Shown here: positions 40,538 through 50,075 of the stretch, one piece after another
Numbering within the stretch: the first letter of the stretch is position 1
Layout of the letters: each line of letters starts with the position of its first letter
Assembly (NCBI RefSeq): GCF_021261325.1
Contig: NZ_JAJSBI010000023.1
Location: forward strand, 115,913-179,912
Reading direction: 5' to 3'
DNA: 64,000 nucleotides
Source of the DNA: Streptomyces guryensis
GTDB lineage: Bacteria > Actinomycetota > Actinomycetes > Streptomycetales > Streptomycetaceae
Program-made: the position numbers and the translations under genes
Notes under the pieces: generated by a model
Told to the model about the DNA's origin: nothing
Database searches by the model: none
What the model saw: only the letters and a program-made list of their open reading frames with translations

Positions 40538-43327
40538 TCATCGCACCTGCCCGTCGTCGCCCAGCAGCCGTACCAGTTCGATCCGTGAGCGGATGCCCAA
40601 CCGGCTGAACACGCCTCGCAGATGGTGGTCGATCGTGCGGGGGCTGAGCGCGAGGCGGGCGGCGATCTCCCGGTTGGTGGCTCCGTCGGCGGCCATACGG
40701 GCGATCAGGAGCTGCTGTGCCGTCAGGCGGGTGACGGGATCGTCGCTGCGGCCGCGCGCCGGGGTGGCGGGCGCGCCCAGCGCGCGGAGTTCGACGCGGG
40801 CCTGCGTCGCGCAGTGCGGGGCGCCGAAGTACTCGAACGCCTCCAGGGCGCTGTACAGCCGGTCGCGGGCCTCTGTGCGGCGGCGCAGCCGACGCAGCGC
40901 GCTGCCGAACAGCAGCTCCGTGCGGGCGCGTTCGAAGTCGCGGTCGCCCCGCGCATGCAGGTCGAGTGCCGTGCGGTAGTGCTCGACGGCCTCGGCGCCG
41001 GGCGCGAGCAGGGCGCGGCAGCGGGCGCTGAGGGCCAGGTCGTCGGTGCTTCGCACGGCACTCGCCCAGCGGTGGTAGTCGGCGTGGGCGGCCCGGGCGA
41101 CGCGGGTGTCGCCCGTGCGGACGGCGGCCTCGACGTAGTGCGGGGTGGCCAGGTGGCGGATGGCTCGGTGGCCGTGGCCCGGGCCGAAGCCGGCGAGGGC
41201 CCGCAGCCGGGCCGCGGCGCCGGCGTAGCGGCCGTCGGCGAGGTCGAGGAAGGCGAGCGCCCACTGGGCGAGCGCGGCGGGCAGGCCGAGGCCGCGGGCG
41301 AGGGCGTACGACCGTGCGGTCGCGGCGCGTTCGCGGCAGGCGTCGGCGTCTCCGGTGACCGCCGCGAACATCGCCAGGGCGGCCTGCAGATGGCAGGCGC
41401 CGTTGTCCTGCCCGGTGGCGTACGCCTGCCGCAGGGCGTCCGTGGCGGTGGCCGCGCCGGCCTGCGGGCGCCCTGTCCAGAAGTCGGCGTAGGCGCGGAA
41501 CTCCAGCGCCTGTGCCACGGTGGCGGTCGCGCCCCGCGCCCGGGCCGAGGCGGCCGCCCGGACGGTGGCGGTGGCGGCGCGGGTGTGGTCGCCGAGCATC
41601 AGCGCCGCGATACCGGCGTGCACGAGCAGGGTGGGGTCGCCTCCCGGCCCACACCTGCCGGCCGCCGCCTCCAGCAGCCCCCTCGCATCCTCGTACCGTC
41701 CCTCGAAGGCGGCGGCGAGCCCGCCCAACGTGCCGGGCATCCCGGCCCCCAGCCGCCCGGCCACCACGGCAGCCTCCCGGCAGCGACGCAGGTCACCGGT
41801 GTAGATCGCGGCTTCGGTGGCCCGGGCGAGGAGGTGGAGGCCGGGCGCGGAGATGACGTCCGCAGCGGCGGCTGGGGGCACGGCTCCACGAACCGCCCCC
41901 GCGCTGCGCGGCGTTCCTCCCACCTCTGCGGCACGTGGGCCGGCCTGCGCGGACATGGCGCCCGGCATGTCCGCGCCAGGCGCTCCAGCACTACCGGGGG
42001 CTCCCGCACCGCCGCGTATCCCCGCAGCGCCACGCCCTCCCGCACCGTCGCGCAACCCCGCGTCGCCACCCGCTCCCGGCGCTCCCTCACGGCGCTCCGG
42101 ACCGCCCGGCACTGCCGCGGTCCCCGAGGCTTGCCGGTTGCCCCAGACACTCACGCCGCCCGGCGCCCACGCACCGCCCTGCCCTCTCGATCCCGGCGCA
42201 CCGGCGCCGCCGCGCTCTCCGCGTCCCGGCACACCTCCGCCGCGCCCACCTCGCGCGCCCTCCTCCGAGACGGCGCCCAGCCCTCCCGATCCCGGCGCAC
42301 CCGCACCGCCCTGCCCTCTCGATCCCGGCGCACCGGCGCCACCGCGCTCTCCGCGTCCCGGCACACCTCCGCCGCGCCCACCTCGCGCGCCCTCCTCCGA
42401 GACGGCGCCCCGGGACTCGTGACGGGCGTCCGCGAGTCCGTTCCCGCTCCCTTGGCCGGCCTCCCCGTCACCGCCCTCGACCACCGCCGTCAGCAGCGCG
42501 TCGAAGGCCTCCGCAGCGTTGCCCGCGCGGAGTGCGAACAGGCCCGTCAGCCCGTCGTCGGGTGTCGCCGTGGCCGCCAGTCGGCGGGCGTGGTCCGGGG
42601 CGCCCGCGTGCCAGGCGGCCGTGGCGGCGCGGGCGCGGAGGCGGGACTGTTCGGACGGCGTGGGGCTGAGAAGGGCGGCACGCTCCAACAGGGCGCGGGT
42701 CAGGGTGAGTTGGCCCGCGGCGCGGGCCTGCTCCGCCGCGGCGCCCAGTTCCGCCGCCAGGCGGGCGCTCGGGCCGAGGGCGCCCGCTCCCCGGTGCCAG
42801 GAGCGACGGGGTGTTTCACCGGCGCCGTGCAGGACCCGTGCCAGCAGCCGGTGGACGTCACGGCGGTCCGCCGGGGAGCCCGTCTCGTACGCCGCGATCC
42901 TCGTCCAGGCGTCCCGGAAGACGACGCCGCCCGCTCCCGCCTGCGCGATCCCGGCCGCCTCGGCGGCTTCCAGCGGGCGGGTGTCCAGGCGGACGGCCGT
43001 GACGGCGCGCAGGAAGGCATGAGTGGCGACCGGGTACTGGTCCGCCGCGGCGAGCAGCAGGAGCAGACGAGCGCCGTCCGGGAGGGCCCGTATCTCCGCG
43101 CGGTGCGAACGCAGCAGATCGGGGGCGAGTTCCGACGGTTCCGTCGGCAGCGGGTCGAGGCCTGCCGACTGGCGGTCGGTCAGCAGCGGTACGAGTTCGG
43201 CGGCGGCGCGCGGATCGCCGTACACGGCGTACAGGACCCGCACACGGACGCCCTCGGGAAGCCCGGACGCCGTGCGCCGCGGTGGCGAAGTGCGGTCGAG
43301 AGGCGGGGGGTTCACCGGAGTCACCAC
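40538..43327 (-). CDS. Large LuxR-family regulator without visible ATPase domain; Gly-rich insert
   Basis: 929-aa protein. The C-terminal LuxR HTH (about residues 865-920: LTAQQLLIARMAADGATNREIAARLALSPRTI) is clear. The middle is TPR-like helical repeat (about 470-850). The N-terminus looks like the region after the nucleotide domain of LAL regulators, but no Walker A motif is present. Residues about 300-480 are a Gly/Ala/Arg-rich low-complexity insert containing a recent 132-bp (44-codon) tandem duplication. GTG 43327 or 43324 start; no clear ribosome site. Target genes unknown. Confidence 0.8.
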   Translation of the reverse strand: MVTPVNPPPLDRTSPPRRTASGLPEGVRVRVLYAVYGDPRAAAELVPLLTDRQSAGLDPLPTEPSELAPDLLRSHRAEIRALPDGARLLLLLAAADQYPVATHAFLRAVTAVRLDTRPLEAAEAAGIAQAGAGGVVFRDAWTRIAAYETGSPADRRDVHRLLARVLHGAGETPRRSWHRGAGALGPSARLAAELGAAAEQARAAGQLTLTRALLERAALLSPTPSEQSRLRARAATAAWHAGAPDHARRLAATATPDDGLTGLFALRAGNAAEAFDALLTAVVEGGDGEAGQGSGNGLADARHESRGAVSEEGARGGRGGGVPGRGERGGAGAPGSRGQGGAGAPGSGGLGAVSEEGARGGRGGGVPGRGERGGAGAPGSRGQGGAWAPGGVSVWGNRQASGTAAVPGGPERREGAPGAGGDAGLRDGAGGRGAAGIRGGAGAPGSAGAPGADMPGAMSAQAGPRAAEVGGTPRSAGAVRGAVPPAAAADVISAPGLHLLARATEAAIYTGDLRRCREAAVVAGRLGAGMPGTLGGLAAAFEGRYEDARGLLEAAAGRCGPGGDPTLLVHAGIAALMLGDHTRAATATVRAAASARARGATATVAQALEFRAYADFWTGRPQAGAATATDALRQAYATGQDNGACHLQAALAMFAAVTGDADACRERAATARSYALARGLGLPAALAQWALAFLDLADGRYAGAAARLRALAGFGPGHGHRAIRHLATPHYVEAAVRTGDTRVARAAHADYHRWASAVRSTDDLALSARCRALLAPGAEAVEHYRTALDLHARGDRDFERARTELLFGSALRRLRRRTEARDRLYSALEAFEYFGAPHCATQARVELRALGAPATPARGRSDDPVTRLTAQQLLIARMAADGATNREIAARLALSPRTIDHHLRGVFSRLGIRSRIELVRLLGDDGQVR
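42171..42410. repeat. In-frame 132-bp tandem duplication in LuxR gene
   Basis: Bases 42171-42278 and 42303-42410 are two copies of a 108-bp sequence, identical except one base (42209 G versus 42341 A), with a period of 132 bp. It encodes a repeated Gly-rich block (AVSEEGARGGRGGGVPGRG...). Near-identity implies a recent event or gene conversion. Confidence 0.9.
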
Positions 43328-43442
43328 TCAACTGACGTTACTGGTGGGTTACTTGAACCGTAAAGACCGGCGATTTCGCCGATGCGTCGCGCGTAGACCC
43401 GAGTTGACACTCCTGGCGACCCCACCCTTGTCAGGAGGCATC

Positions 43443-44129
43443 ATGCAGCGCCACAAGCGTCGTATCGCCACGGCATTCCCGGCCCTGGTCGCATCGCTCC
43501 TGCTGTCCCTCTCCCTGGCCGCCGCCCCCGCTCGGGCGGCGACCCACGACCCGATCGTGTTCGTGCACGGCCTGAGCGGTGACGCAAGCGGCTGGAACGA
43601 CTGGATCGCGGACTTCGAGGCTGACGGCTACTCGTCCTCCGAGCTGTACGCCTGGTCCTACGACTGGGGGCAGTCCAACGCCACCACGGCGCAGCAGCTG
43701 GCCACCGAGGTCAAGAGCGTGCTGGCGAAGACCGGTGCGTCCAAGGTCGACATCGTCGCTCACTCGATGGGGGTGCTCAGCTCCCGGTACTACCTGAAGA
43801 ACCTCGGCGGAACGTCGTACGTCGACGACTTCGTCTCGGTCGCCGGGGTGAACCACGGCACGTCCGTCGCCTCGTGGTGCGCGTGGCTGTACACGTCCTG
43901 CAAGGAGATGCAGACCGGCAGTTCGTACCTGACCGCCCTGAACTCGGGCGACGAGACACCGGGCGCCGTGTCCTACGCCAGCTACTGGTCGGACTGCGAC
44001 GCCGCGGTCGTCCCGAACAGCTCGGCGCTCCTGACCGGCGCGACCAACGTCGACGCGGGCTGCATCTCGCACACCGACATGAACAACGACCACGGCGTGT
44101 ACGAGCAGGTGCGGAACTTCATCGCATGA
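43443..44129 (+). CDS. Secreted class-2 lipase/esterase
   Basis: 228-aa exported alpha/beta hydrolase. Signal peptide residues 1-32 (RHKRRIATAFPALVASLLLSLSLAAAPARA). Motifs: IVFVHGLSG (oxyanion), nucleophile Ser in VAHSMG, Asp in SDCDAAV and His in ISHTDMNND, plus Cys pairs for disulfides. It matches short Streptomyces LipA-type (lipase class 2) enzymes. ATG 43443 follows CAGGAGG. A TTGACA (43404) is a possible -35 box. Confidence 0.9.
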   Translation: MQRHKRRIATAFPALVASLLLSLSLAAAPARAATHDPIVFVHGLSGDASGWNDWIADFEADGYSSSELYAWSYDWGQSNATTAQQLATEVKSVLAKTGASKVDIVAHSMGVLSSRYYLKNLGGTSYVDDFVSVAGVNHGTSVASWCAWLYTSCKEMQTGSSYLTALNSGDETPGAVSYASYWSDCDAAVVPNSSALLTGATNVDAGCISHTDMNNDHGVYEQVRNFIA

Positions 44130-44209
44130 GCCGCGCCTGAACCAGCGGGGGTGCGCGGGGCCCGTACGGGGGAGAATCGAGGTAGGCCCGTCCTGCCGAG
44201 GAGGTCCTC

Positions 44210-44905
44210 ATGCCGCTACGGTCCCCGGGCGCCACGAAGGTGGCGCGGGATCCCGTGCACCATCCGCTGTTCGCCCGTTACTACGCCCGGATCAGCGTGG
44301 CCGCCGAGACCCGGATGGGCATGGGCGGCGTCCGCGACCGGCTCCTGTCCGGACTGTCCGGCCGGGTGATCGAGATCGGCGCGGGCAACGGACTGAACTT
44401 CGCGCACTATCCGAGGACCGTCTCGGAGGTCGTGGCGATCGAACCGGAGCGTCGGCTGCGGCAGTTGGCCCTCGACGCCGCCCGCCGCTGCGAGGTGCCC
44501 GTGGATGTCGCTCCTGGCGCCGCCGAGGCGCTGCCCGTCAAGAGCGAGGCGTTCGACGCGGTGGTGATCTCGCTGGTGCTGTGCAGCGTGCGGGACGTGC
44601 CGCGCGCGCTCGCGGAGGTCCGGCGGGTGCTGCGGCCGGGCGGCGAGGTGCGGTTCTTCGAGCACGGCCGGGGCGGCGGACCGGCGATGACCTTCACCCA
44701 GCGCGCCCTGGACCGCACACTGTGGCCGCCCCTCAACGGCGGCTGCCATCTGGCCCGCGACCCGGTCGCCGCGCTGCGCGACGCCGGGTTCGAGCTCGGC
44801 CCCTACCGGCGGATGCTGATGCCTCAGACGGGGCCGAGGCTGCCCACCTCGTACTGCGTGCTGGGTACGGCGTGGCGGCCGGAGCCCGCCGGGACGGACA
44901 CCTGA
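44210..44905 (+). CDS. Class I SAM-dependent methyltransferase
   Basis: 231-aa methyltransferase of the Methyltransf_11/UbiE-like type. Motif I VIEIGAGNGLNFAHYP, acidic motif II (VVAIEPE), and motif post-I AFDAVVISLVLCSVRDVPRALAEVRRVLRPGG are typical. Substrate unknown. GAGGAGG precedes ATG 44210. Confidence 0.87.
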   Translation: MPLRSPGATKVARDPVHHPLFARYYARISVAAETRMGMGGVRDRLLSGLSGRVIEIGAGNGLNFAHYPRTVSEVVAIEPERRLRQLALDAARRCEVPVDVAPGAAEALPVKSEAFDAVVISLVLCSVRDVPRALAEVRRVLRPGGEVRFFEHGRGGGPAMTFTQRALDRTLWPPLNGGCHLARDPVAALRDAGFELGPYRRMLMPQTGPRLPTSYCVLGTAWRPEPAGTDT

Positions 44906-44914
44906 ACGCCCTGC

Positions 44915-45289
44915 TCACATGGTCCAGCCGCGCAGCTCCGCCGCGATGTCGTACACCGTGGCGTTGCCCTTCTTGACCAGGCGGGCCAGGTCGCGCACCT
45001 GCACCGGCGAAGTGGTGACCCTGAGGCCGCTGGCGACGAGGTAGGCGTACGCGACGGCCGAGGCGAAGAGGGCGTTCGAGCGCTCCAGCGCGGGGATGTG
45101 GATGAGGAGTTGGAGCAGGGCCGCCGCGCGCGCGTGCGGGTCGTCGTAGACGGGGACGTCGAATATCTCGGCCTCGTGGCGCGCGACGGCCGCCACGAGC
45201 GCGCCCCAGTCGGTGACCTGGGGGTCTCCGGGCGTCTTCTGTTCGGCGAGCATGAGGAGCCAGGCGAGATCGATGCTGAGGTTGCTCAA
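44915..45289 (-). CDS. Fic/Doc-like toxin with degenerate Fic motif
   Basis: 124-aa protein from TTG 45289, 4 nt after the antitoxin stop. It is the short Streptomyces Fic-family toxin component type. In place of HPFxxGNKR it has HIPALERSNALFASAVAYAYLVASG, in which the His and the following Asn/Phe-Ala helix remain but the GN(K/G)R phosphate-binding part is lost. So AMP-transfer or kinase activity by the usual mechanism is doubtful. Partner RHH antitoxin immediately upstream. Confidence 0.75.
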   Translation of the reverse strand: MSNLSIDLAWLLMLAEQKTPGDPQVTDWGALVAAVARHEAEIFDVPVYDDPHARAAALLQLLIHIPALERSNALFASAVAYAYLVASGLRVTTSPVQVRDLARLVKKGNATVYDIAAELRGWTM

Positions 45290-45293
45290 GGGA

Positions 45294-45533
45294 TCAGCGG
45301 CGACCTTCGCGCGCGCTCTCGTCCTCACCGGCGAACTCCTCGGCGAAGACCGCCTCGTACTGCTTCATGAAGTCGGCGGCGGCGTCGACGAACGTCTGGC
45401 CGACCTCCCCGGTGTCCTGTCTCACGAGTTCCTCGATGTAGCGGTTGACGCTCATGCCGCGGGCCAGAGCGCGCTCGCGAGCGGCACGGGCCGTACCCTC
45501 GTCCACTCTCACGTTCAGCTGGGTCTTCGCCAT
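45294..45533 (-). CDS. Ribbon-helix-helix antitoxin
   Basis: 79-aa protein. The N-terminus TQLNVRVDEGTARAARERALARGMSVNRYIEELV is an Arc/MetJ-like RHH DNA-binding segment; the C-terminal acidic helix (QYEAVFAEEFAGEDES) would bind the toxin. It precedes the Fic-like gene with a 4-nt gap. Confidence 0.85.
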   Translation of the reverse strand: MAKTQLNVRVDEGTARAARERALARGMSVNRYIEELVRQDTGEVGQTFVDAAADFMKQYEAVFAEEFAGEDESAREGRR

Positions 45534-45732
45534 ACGTCGAAGCTAGCGCCGAAACGCTAGCACGACAAGAGCTCCTCCTACGGGTGGAGCGTGTCCCTTA
45601 CACCGGAATCAGGGACCCGACCTGCGGCGGAGACCACCCACGACCTTCGGCGGATATCCGGTGTGGGCGGGATCACACTAGGCTCGGCCGGGACGAAGAA
45701 GTCGGTACGTCCACGTGAGCGAGGAGGCAGCC

Positions 45733-46578
45733 TTGTCCACACCTGCTGCGGAGCACGCCCGCGACCATGCGTCGGCCGACGGGATCGCGGCCCGCGCCCG
45801 CGGTCTGACCAAGGCGTACGGCTCGGGCGAGACGACCGTGCTGGCCCTGGACTCGGTGGACGTGGACATCGCGCGCGGCCGTTTCACCGCGGTGATGGGA
45901 CCGTCGGGGTCCGGGAAGTCCACGCTGATGCACTGCCTGGCGGGGCTCGATTCGGTGTCGGCAGGCCAGGTGTGGCTCGGCGACACCGAGATCACCGGGC
46001 TCAAGGATCGGGAGCTGACCCGGCTGCGCCGGGACCGGATCGGGTTCATGTTCCAGTCGTTCAACCTCATCCCGACGCTGAACGCGGCCGAGAACATCAC
46101 CCTGCCCATGGACATCGCGGGCAAGAAGCCCGACGAGAAGTGGCTGGACCAGGTCATCGACACCCTCGGGCTGCGCGACCGGCTCAAGCACCGGCCGTCC
46201 CAGCTGTCCGGCGGTCAGCAGCAGCGCGTGGCGTGCGCGCGGGCGCTGGCCTCCCGGCCCGAGCTGATCTTCGCGGACGAGCCGACCGGCAACCTCGACT
46301 CACGGGCCGGGCTGGAGGTGCTCGCCTTCCTGCGCGAGGCCGTCGACAGCCTCGGCCAGACCGTCGTCATGGTCACCCACGACCCCGGCGCCGCCGCCCA
46401 CTCCGACCTTGTGGTCTTCCTCGGGGACGGCAAGATCGTCGACGAGATGGAGCACCCGACGGCGGAAGCGGTTCTGGAACGGATGCGCCTCTTTGCCGGG
46501 GGAAACACCCAGACTCCCGGCTTCGACGTGGTCCGCGACCAGTTCGACGAGGGCGCCGCTCCCGCCGAGGAGGACTGA
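45733..46578 (+). CDS. ABC transporter ATP-binding protein (MacB/LolD-type)
   Basis: 281-aa ATPase of the FtsE/MacB class. Walker A GPSGSGKS, Q-loop FMFQSFNLIPTL, signature LSGGQQQRVA, Walker B LIFADEPTGNLDS and H-loop VMVTHD are complete. TTG 45733 has GAGGAGG 5-11 nt upstream; GTG 45715 is an upstream alternative. It precedes its FtsX-type permease by 4 nt and powers that exporter. Confidence 0.93.
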   Translation: MSTPAAEHARDHASADGIAARARGLTKAYGSGETTVLALDSVDVDIARGRFTAVMGPSGSGKSTLMHCLAGLDSVSAGQVWLGDTEITGLKDRELTRLRRDRIGFMFQSFNLIPTLNAAENITLPMDIAGKKPDEKWLDQVIDTLGLRDRLKHRPSQLSGGQQQRVACARALASRPELIFADEPTGNLDSRAGLEVLAFLREAVDSLGQTVVMVTHDPGAAAHSDLVVFLGDGKIVDEMEHPTAEAVLERMRLFAGGNTQTPGFDVVRDQFDEGAAPAEED

Positions 46579-46582
46579 CACC

Positions 46583-49150
46583 GTGCTCAAGGCGACGCTC
46601 CGCAGCTTCCTCGCCCACAAGGGGCGGCTGCTGCTCTCCGCGCTGGCGATCGTCCTGTCCGTCGCGTTCGTCGCGGGCAGCCTGATCTTCTCCGACACGG
46701 TCACCCGCACCTTCGACCGGCTCTTCCACTCCACCTCCGCCGACGTGACCGTGGAGCCGAAGCAGGACCTCAGGTCCCAGGTGCCCACGGGGGCGGCCGA
46801 GACCGTGCCCGCCTCGCTCGTGGCCCGGGTGGCGAAGGTCGCCGGGGTGGCCTCGGCCCACGCGGACGTGAGCGTCCAGAACATCACCGTCGTCGACAGC
46901 AGGAACAAGTCGGTCGGCCCCACCACCGGGGCGCCCACCATCGCCTCCGACTGGTACCTCACCGACCGCAGCCCCGTGAAGCTGACCTCCGGCCACGCGC
47001 CGCAGGGCGGCGGCGAGGCGCTCCTGGACGCCGACACCGCCGACAAGAAGCACGTCAGGATCGGCGACACCCTGACCGTGCTCGCCCAACCGGGCACCTT
47101 CAAGGTCAGGATCGTCGGCATCGCGACCTTCACCACGACCAACCCGGGTGCCGCCCTCGTCTTCCTCGACCCGAAGACGGCGGCGACCCAGTTGCTCGGC
47201 TCGGCGGGCAAGGCCACCAGCATCCAGGCGAACGCGGCGAGAGGCGTGAGCGACGCCCAGCTGAAGAGCCGGATCGCCCCCGTGGTCGGCACCGGCACCT
47301 ACGACGTGAAGACCGCCGACGAGCAGGCCAAGTCGGCCGCCTCGGACCTCGGCGGATTCCTGGACGTCATCAAGTACGTGATGCTCGGCTTCGCCGGGAT
47401 CGCCGTGCTGGTCGGTGTCTTCCTGATCGTCAACACCTTCTCCATGCTCATCGCCCAGCGCACCCGTGAGCTGGGCCTGCTCCGGGCTCTCGGCGCCGAC
47501 CGGCGGCAGGTGCGGCGGTCCGTGCTCACCGAGGCGGTCATGCTCGGACTCGTCGGCTCGACCCTGGGCCTGGCGGCGGGCATCGGACTGGCGGCCGGGC
47601 TGATCAAGCTGATGAGCGTGTTCGGGATGAACCTGAAGACCACGGAGATGGTCGTCGGATGGGGAACCCCCGTGGCGGCGTACGTCGTCGGCCTCGGTGT
47701 CACGTTCGTGGCGGCCTATCTGCCGGCCCGGCGGGCGGCGGGCGTCTCGCCGATGGCGGCGCTCGCGGACGCGGAGAGCGCCGACATCGGCAAGCCGCTG
47801 AGAGTGCGGGCGATCGTCGGTTCGGTCGTGGGAGTGCTCGGCGCGGCGGCCCTCGTCGGCTGCGCCACGGCGACGAGGACGGCCACGTCTGCCTCACTGC
47901 TGGGCCTCGGCGTGCTGCTGACGCTGATCGCGACCGTCATCGCCGGGCCGCTCCTGGTGCGGCCCGTGATCCGGGTCCTCGGCGGCGCCTTCCCGGCTCT
48001 CTTCGGCTCGATCGGCCGCATGAGCCAGCGCAACGCCCTGCGCAACCCCCGCCGCACGGGCGCCACCGCGGCCGCCCTGATGGTGGGTCTCGCCCTGGTC
48101 GGCGGGATGTCCGTGGCCAGCGCCTCCATGTCGAAGTCCTTCGACCAGCAGATCGACAAGACGCTCGGCGCCGACTTCATCGTCCAGAACACCAACTTCG
48201 TGCCGTTCTCGAAGGAAGTCACCGACAAGGTGCGCTCCACGCAGGGCGTCGGCCTCGTCGTACGACAGCGGTTCGCACCGGTGGCCGTACACCTCCCGGA
48301 CGGCAGGCGCATCGAGACCACCGCCGCCGGCTACGACGACCGGGTCGACGACGTCGCCCACGTGACGTACGCGGCCGGGGACACGGCGGCGGCGCTCGCG
48401 GGCGGCAGCATGGGCATGGACGTCAAGTTCGCGAGGACGCACGACGTGAGGATCGGCAGCACGATCCCCGTCGAGTTCCCGGCCGGCAGGCGGACCGAGC
48501 TGAAGGTCGGCGCCCTCACCGACCAGGACCAGGCCGAGGGCTTCGGCATGCAGGGCGGGCTGTTCTTCGGGATCGCGACGGTCGAGAAGTACGTACCCGG
48601 CGGGCAGGACTCCGCGCTGTACGTCGACAAGGCCTCCGGCACGAGCGCCGAGCGGCTGCGCAAGGACCTGGAGCACACGCTCAAGCCGTATCCACAGGTC
48701 CAGGTACGCAACCAGGCCGACTACAAGAAGCTGGTGCACGACCAGATCGCCGTGCTGCTCTACCTCGTGTACGCGCTGCTGGGGCTGGCGATCATCATCG
48801 CGGTGCTGGGCGTGGTCAACACCCTCGCCCTGTCGGTGGTGGAGCGGACCCGGGAGATCGGCCTGCTGCGGGCCATCGGGCTCGCGCGGCGTCAGCTGCG
48901 CCGGATGATCCGGCTGGAGTCGGTGGTGATCGCGGTGTTCGGCGCGGTCCTCGGGCTGGCGCTCGGCCTGGTCTGGGGCGTGTGCACCCAGCAGGTGCTG
49001 GCCCTGCAGGGCATGAAGGCGTTGGCGATCCCCTGGACCACGATCGTCGCGGTGGTGATCGGCTCCGCGGTGGTGGGCATCGTGGCGGCGCTGCTGCCCG
49101 CGTTGCGTGCATCCCGCATGAATGTGCTGGCGGCCATCGCGCACGAGTGA
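46583..49150 (+). CDS. ABC transporter permease with two FtsX domains
   Basis: 855-aa MacB-type permease. It has an N-terminal helix, a large extracytoplasmic region, three helices (about residues 265-400), then a second set after about residue 490 with another outer loop and three terminal helices ending in ALRASRMNVLAAIAHE. Two FtsX modules indicate a fused permease, typical of actinobacterial MacB-like exporters. GTG 46583 follows GAGGAGG. Its cargo is unknown. Confidence 0.9.
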   Translation: MLKATLRSFLAHKGRLLLSALAIVLSVAFVAGSLIFSDTVTRTFDRLFHSTSADVTVEPKQDLRSQVPTGAAETVPASLVARVAKVAGVASAHADVSVQNITVVDSRNKSVGPTTGAPTIASDWYLTDRSPVKLTSGHAPQGGGEALLDADTADKKHVRIGDTLTVLAQPGTFKVRIVGIATFTTTNPGAALVFLDPKTAATQLLGSAGKATSIQANAARGVSDAQLKSRIAPVVGTGTYDVKTADEQAKSAASDLGGFLDVIKYVMLGFAGIAVLVGVFLIVNTFSMLIAQRTRELGLLRALGADRRQVRRSVLTEAVMLGLVGSTLGLAAGIGLAAGLIKLMSVFGMNLKTTEMVVGWGTPVAAYVVGLGVTFVAAYLPARRAAGVSPMAALADAESADIGKPLRVRAIVGSVVGVLGAAALVGCATATRTATSASLLGLGVLLTLIATVIAGPLLVRPVIRVLGGAFPALFGSIGRMSQRNALRNPRRTGATAAALMVGLALVGGMSVASASMSKSFDQQIDKTLGADFIVQNTNFVPFSKEVTDKVRSTQGVGLVVRQRFAPVAVHLPDGRRIETTAAGYDDRVDDVAHVTYAAGDTAAALAGGSMGMDVKFARTHDVRIGSTIPVEFPAGRRTELKVGALTDQDQAEGFGMQGGLFFGIATVEKYVPGGQDSALYVDKASGTSAERLRKDLEHTLKPYPQVQVRNQADYKKLVHDQIAVLLYLVYALLGLAIIIAVLGVVNTLALSVVERTREIGLLRAIGLARRQLRRMIRLESVVIAVFGAVLGLALGLVWGVCTQQVLALQGMKALAIPWTTIVAVVIGSAVVGIVAALLPALRASRMNVLAAIAHE

Positions 49151-49196
49151 TGGAATCGCGGCAGAGGCTCAAGTCGCTTACTGCTGAGGAGAGTTC

Positions 49197-50075
49197 ATGC
49201 CGCGTCCGTTCCGTTTCGGTGTCAACCTGCTCGACCCGGCTCCCGCTGGGGAGTGGCAGGCCAGGTGCCGCCGGGCCGAGGAGTTCGGCTACGACGTGAT
49301 CCAGGTTCCCGACCACCTCGGCATGGTCGCGCCGTTCCCGGCGCTGGTCGCCGCGGCTGCGGTCACCGAACGGCCACGGCTGGGCACGGCCGTGCTCAAC
49401 GCGGGTTTCTGGAACCCCACGCTGCTCGCCCGCGAGGTGGCCACGACGGACGCCCTGACCGGCGGCCGCCTCGAACTCGGGCTCGGCACCGGCTACGTAC
49501 AGGCCGAACACGACAGGGCGGGGCTGCCGTTCGGCTCTCCACGGGCGCGCGTGGACCGTCTGGAGCGCACGATCGAGGAGCTGGACCGGCTGCTCGGCTC
49601 CGGCGAACTCCCCCATTCGCAACGGGTGCCGCTGCTGATCGGCGGCAACGGCGACCGCACGCTGAGGCTCACCGCCGAGCACGCGGACATCGCGGCGTTC
49701 ACCGGTGCGCGCCTGGTGCCGGGCAGCAGTACGGGGCAGCTGCTGCCGGTCGGGGCCGGGGAACTCCAGGAGAGCGTGGCGCGCTATCGGCGACTGGCCG
49801 AGGGCCGCAAGGAACCGGCCGAACTGAACCTGCTCATCCAGCAGGTGACCGTGACCGACGATCGTGCCGCCGCGGTCCGGCCGCTGGTGGAGCGGGTGCC
49901 GGGAGCGACCGTGGAGGGGGCACTGGAGCTGCCGATCCTGCTGGTCGGCACCGTGGAGCAGATCGTCGCCCAGGTGCTGGCCCAGCGCGAGCGGTACGGC
50001 TTTACGTATCTGACGGTCCTGGAGCCGTACATGGAGGCCTTCGCGCCGGTCATCGCGGAGCTGGGCGGCCGCTGA
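49197..50075 (+). CDS. LLM-class F420-dependent oxidoreductase
   Basis: 292-aa luciferase-like TIM barrel. FRFGVNLLDPAP start, DVIQVPDHLG, RLGTAVLNAGFWNPTLLAREVATTD and GRLELGLGTGY are typical of F420-dependent members of the 'TIGR03621' type. Substrate unknown. GAGGAGAG precedes ATG 49197. It stands alone after the ABC exporter. Confidence 0.85.
   Translation: MPRPFRFGVNLLDPAPAGEWQARCRRAEEFGYDVIQVPDHLGMVAPFPALVAAAAVTERPRLGTAVLNAGFWNPTLLAREVATTDALTGGRLELGLGTGYVQAEHDRAGLPFGSPRARVDRLERTIEELDRLLGSGELPHSQRVPLLIGGNGDRTLRLTAEHADIAAFTGARLVPGSSTGQLLPVGAGELQESVARYRRLAEGRKEPAELNLLIQQVTVTDDRAAAVRPLVERVPGATVEGALELPILLVGTVEQIVAQVLAQRERYGFTYLTVLEPYMEAFAPVIAELGGR

Noticed and set aside
39391..40608. 405-aa plus-strand open frame over the hydrolase relic
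   Set aside because: It includes only one part of the relic in frame and otherwise non-coding sequence; better treated as a pseudogene.
40622..43363. 913-aa plus-strand frame opposite the LuxR gene
   Set aside because: Shadow of the regulator; no ribosome site and low-complexity composition.
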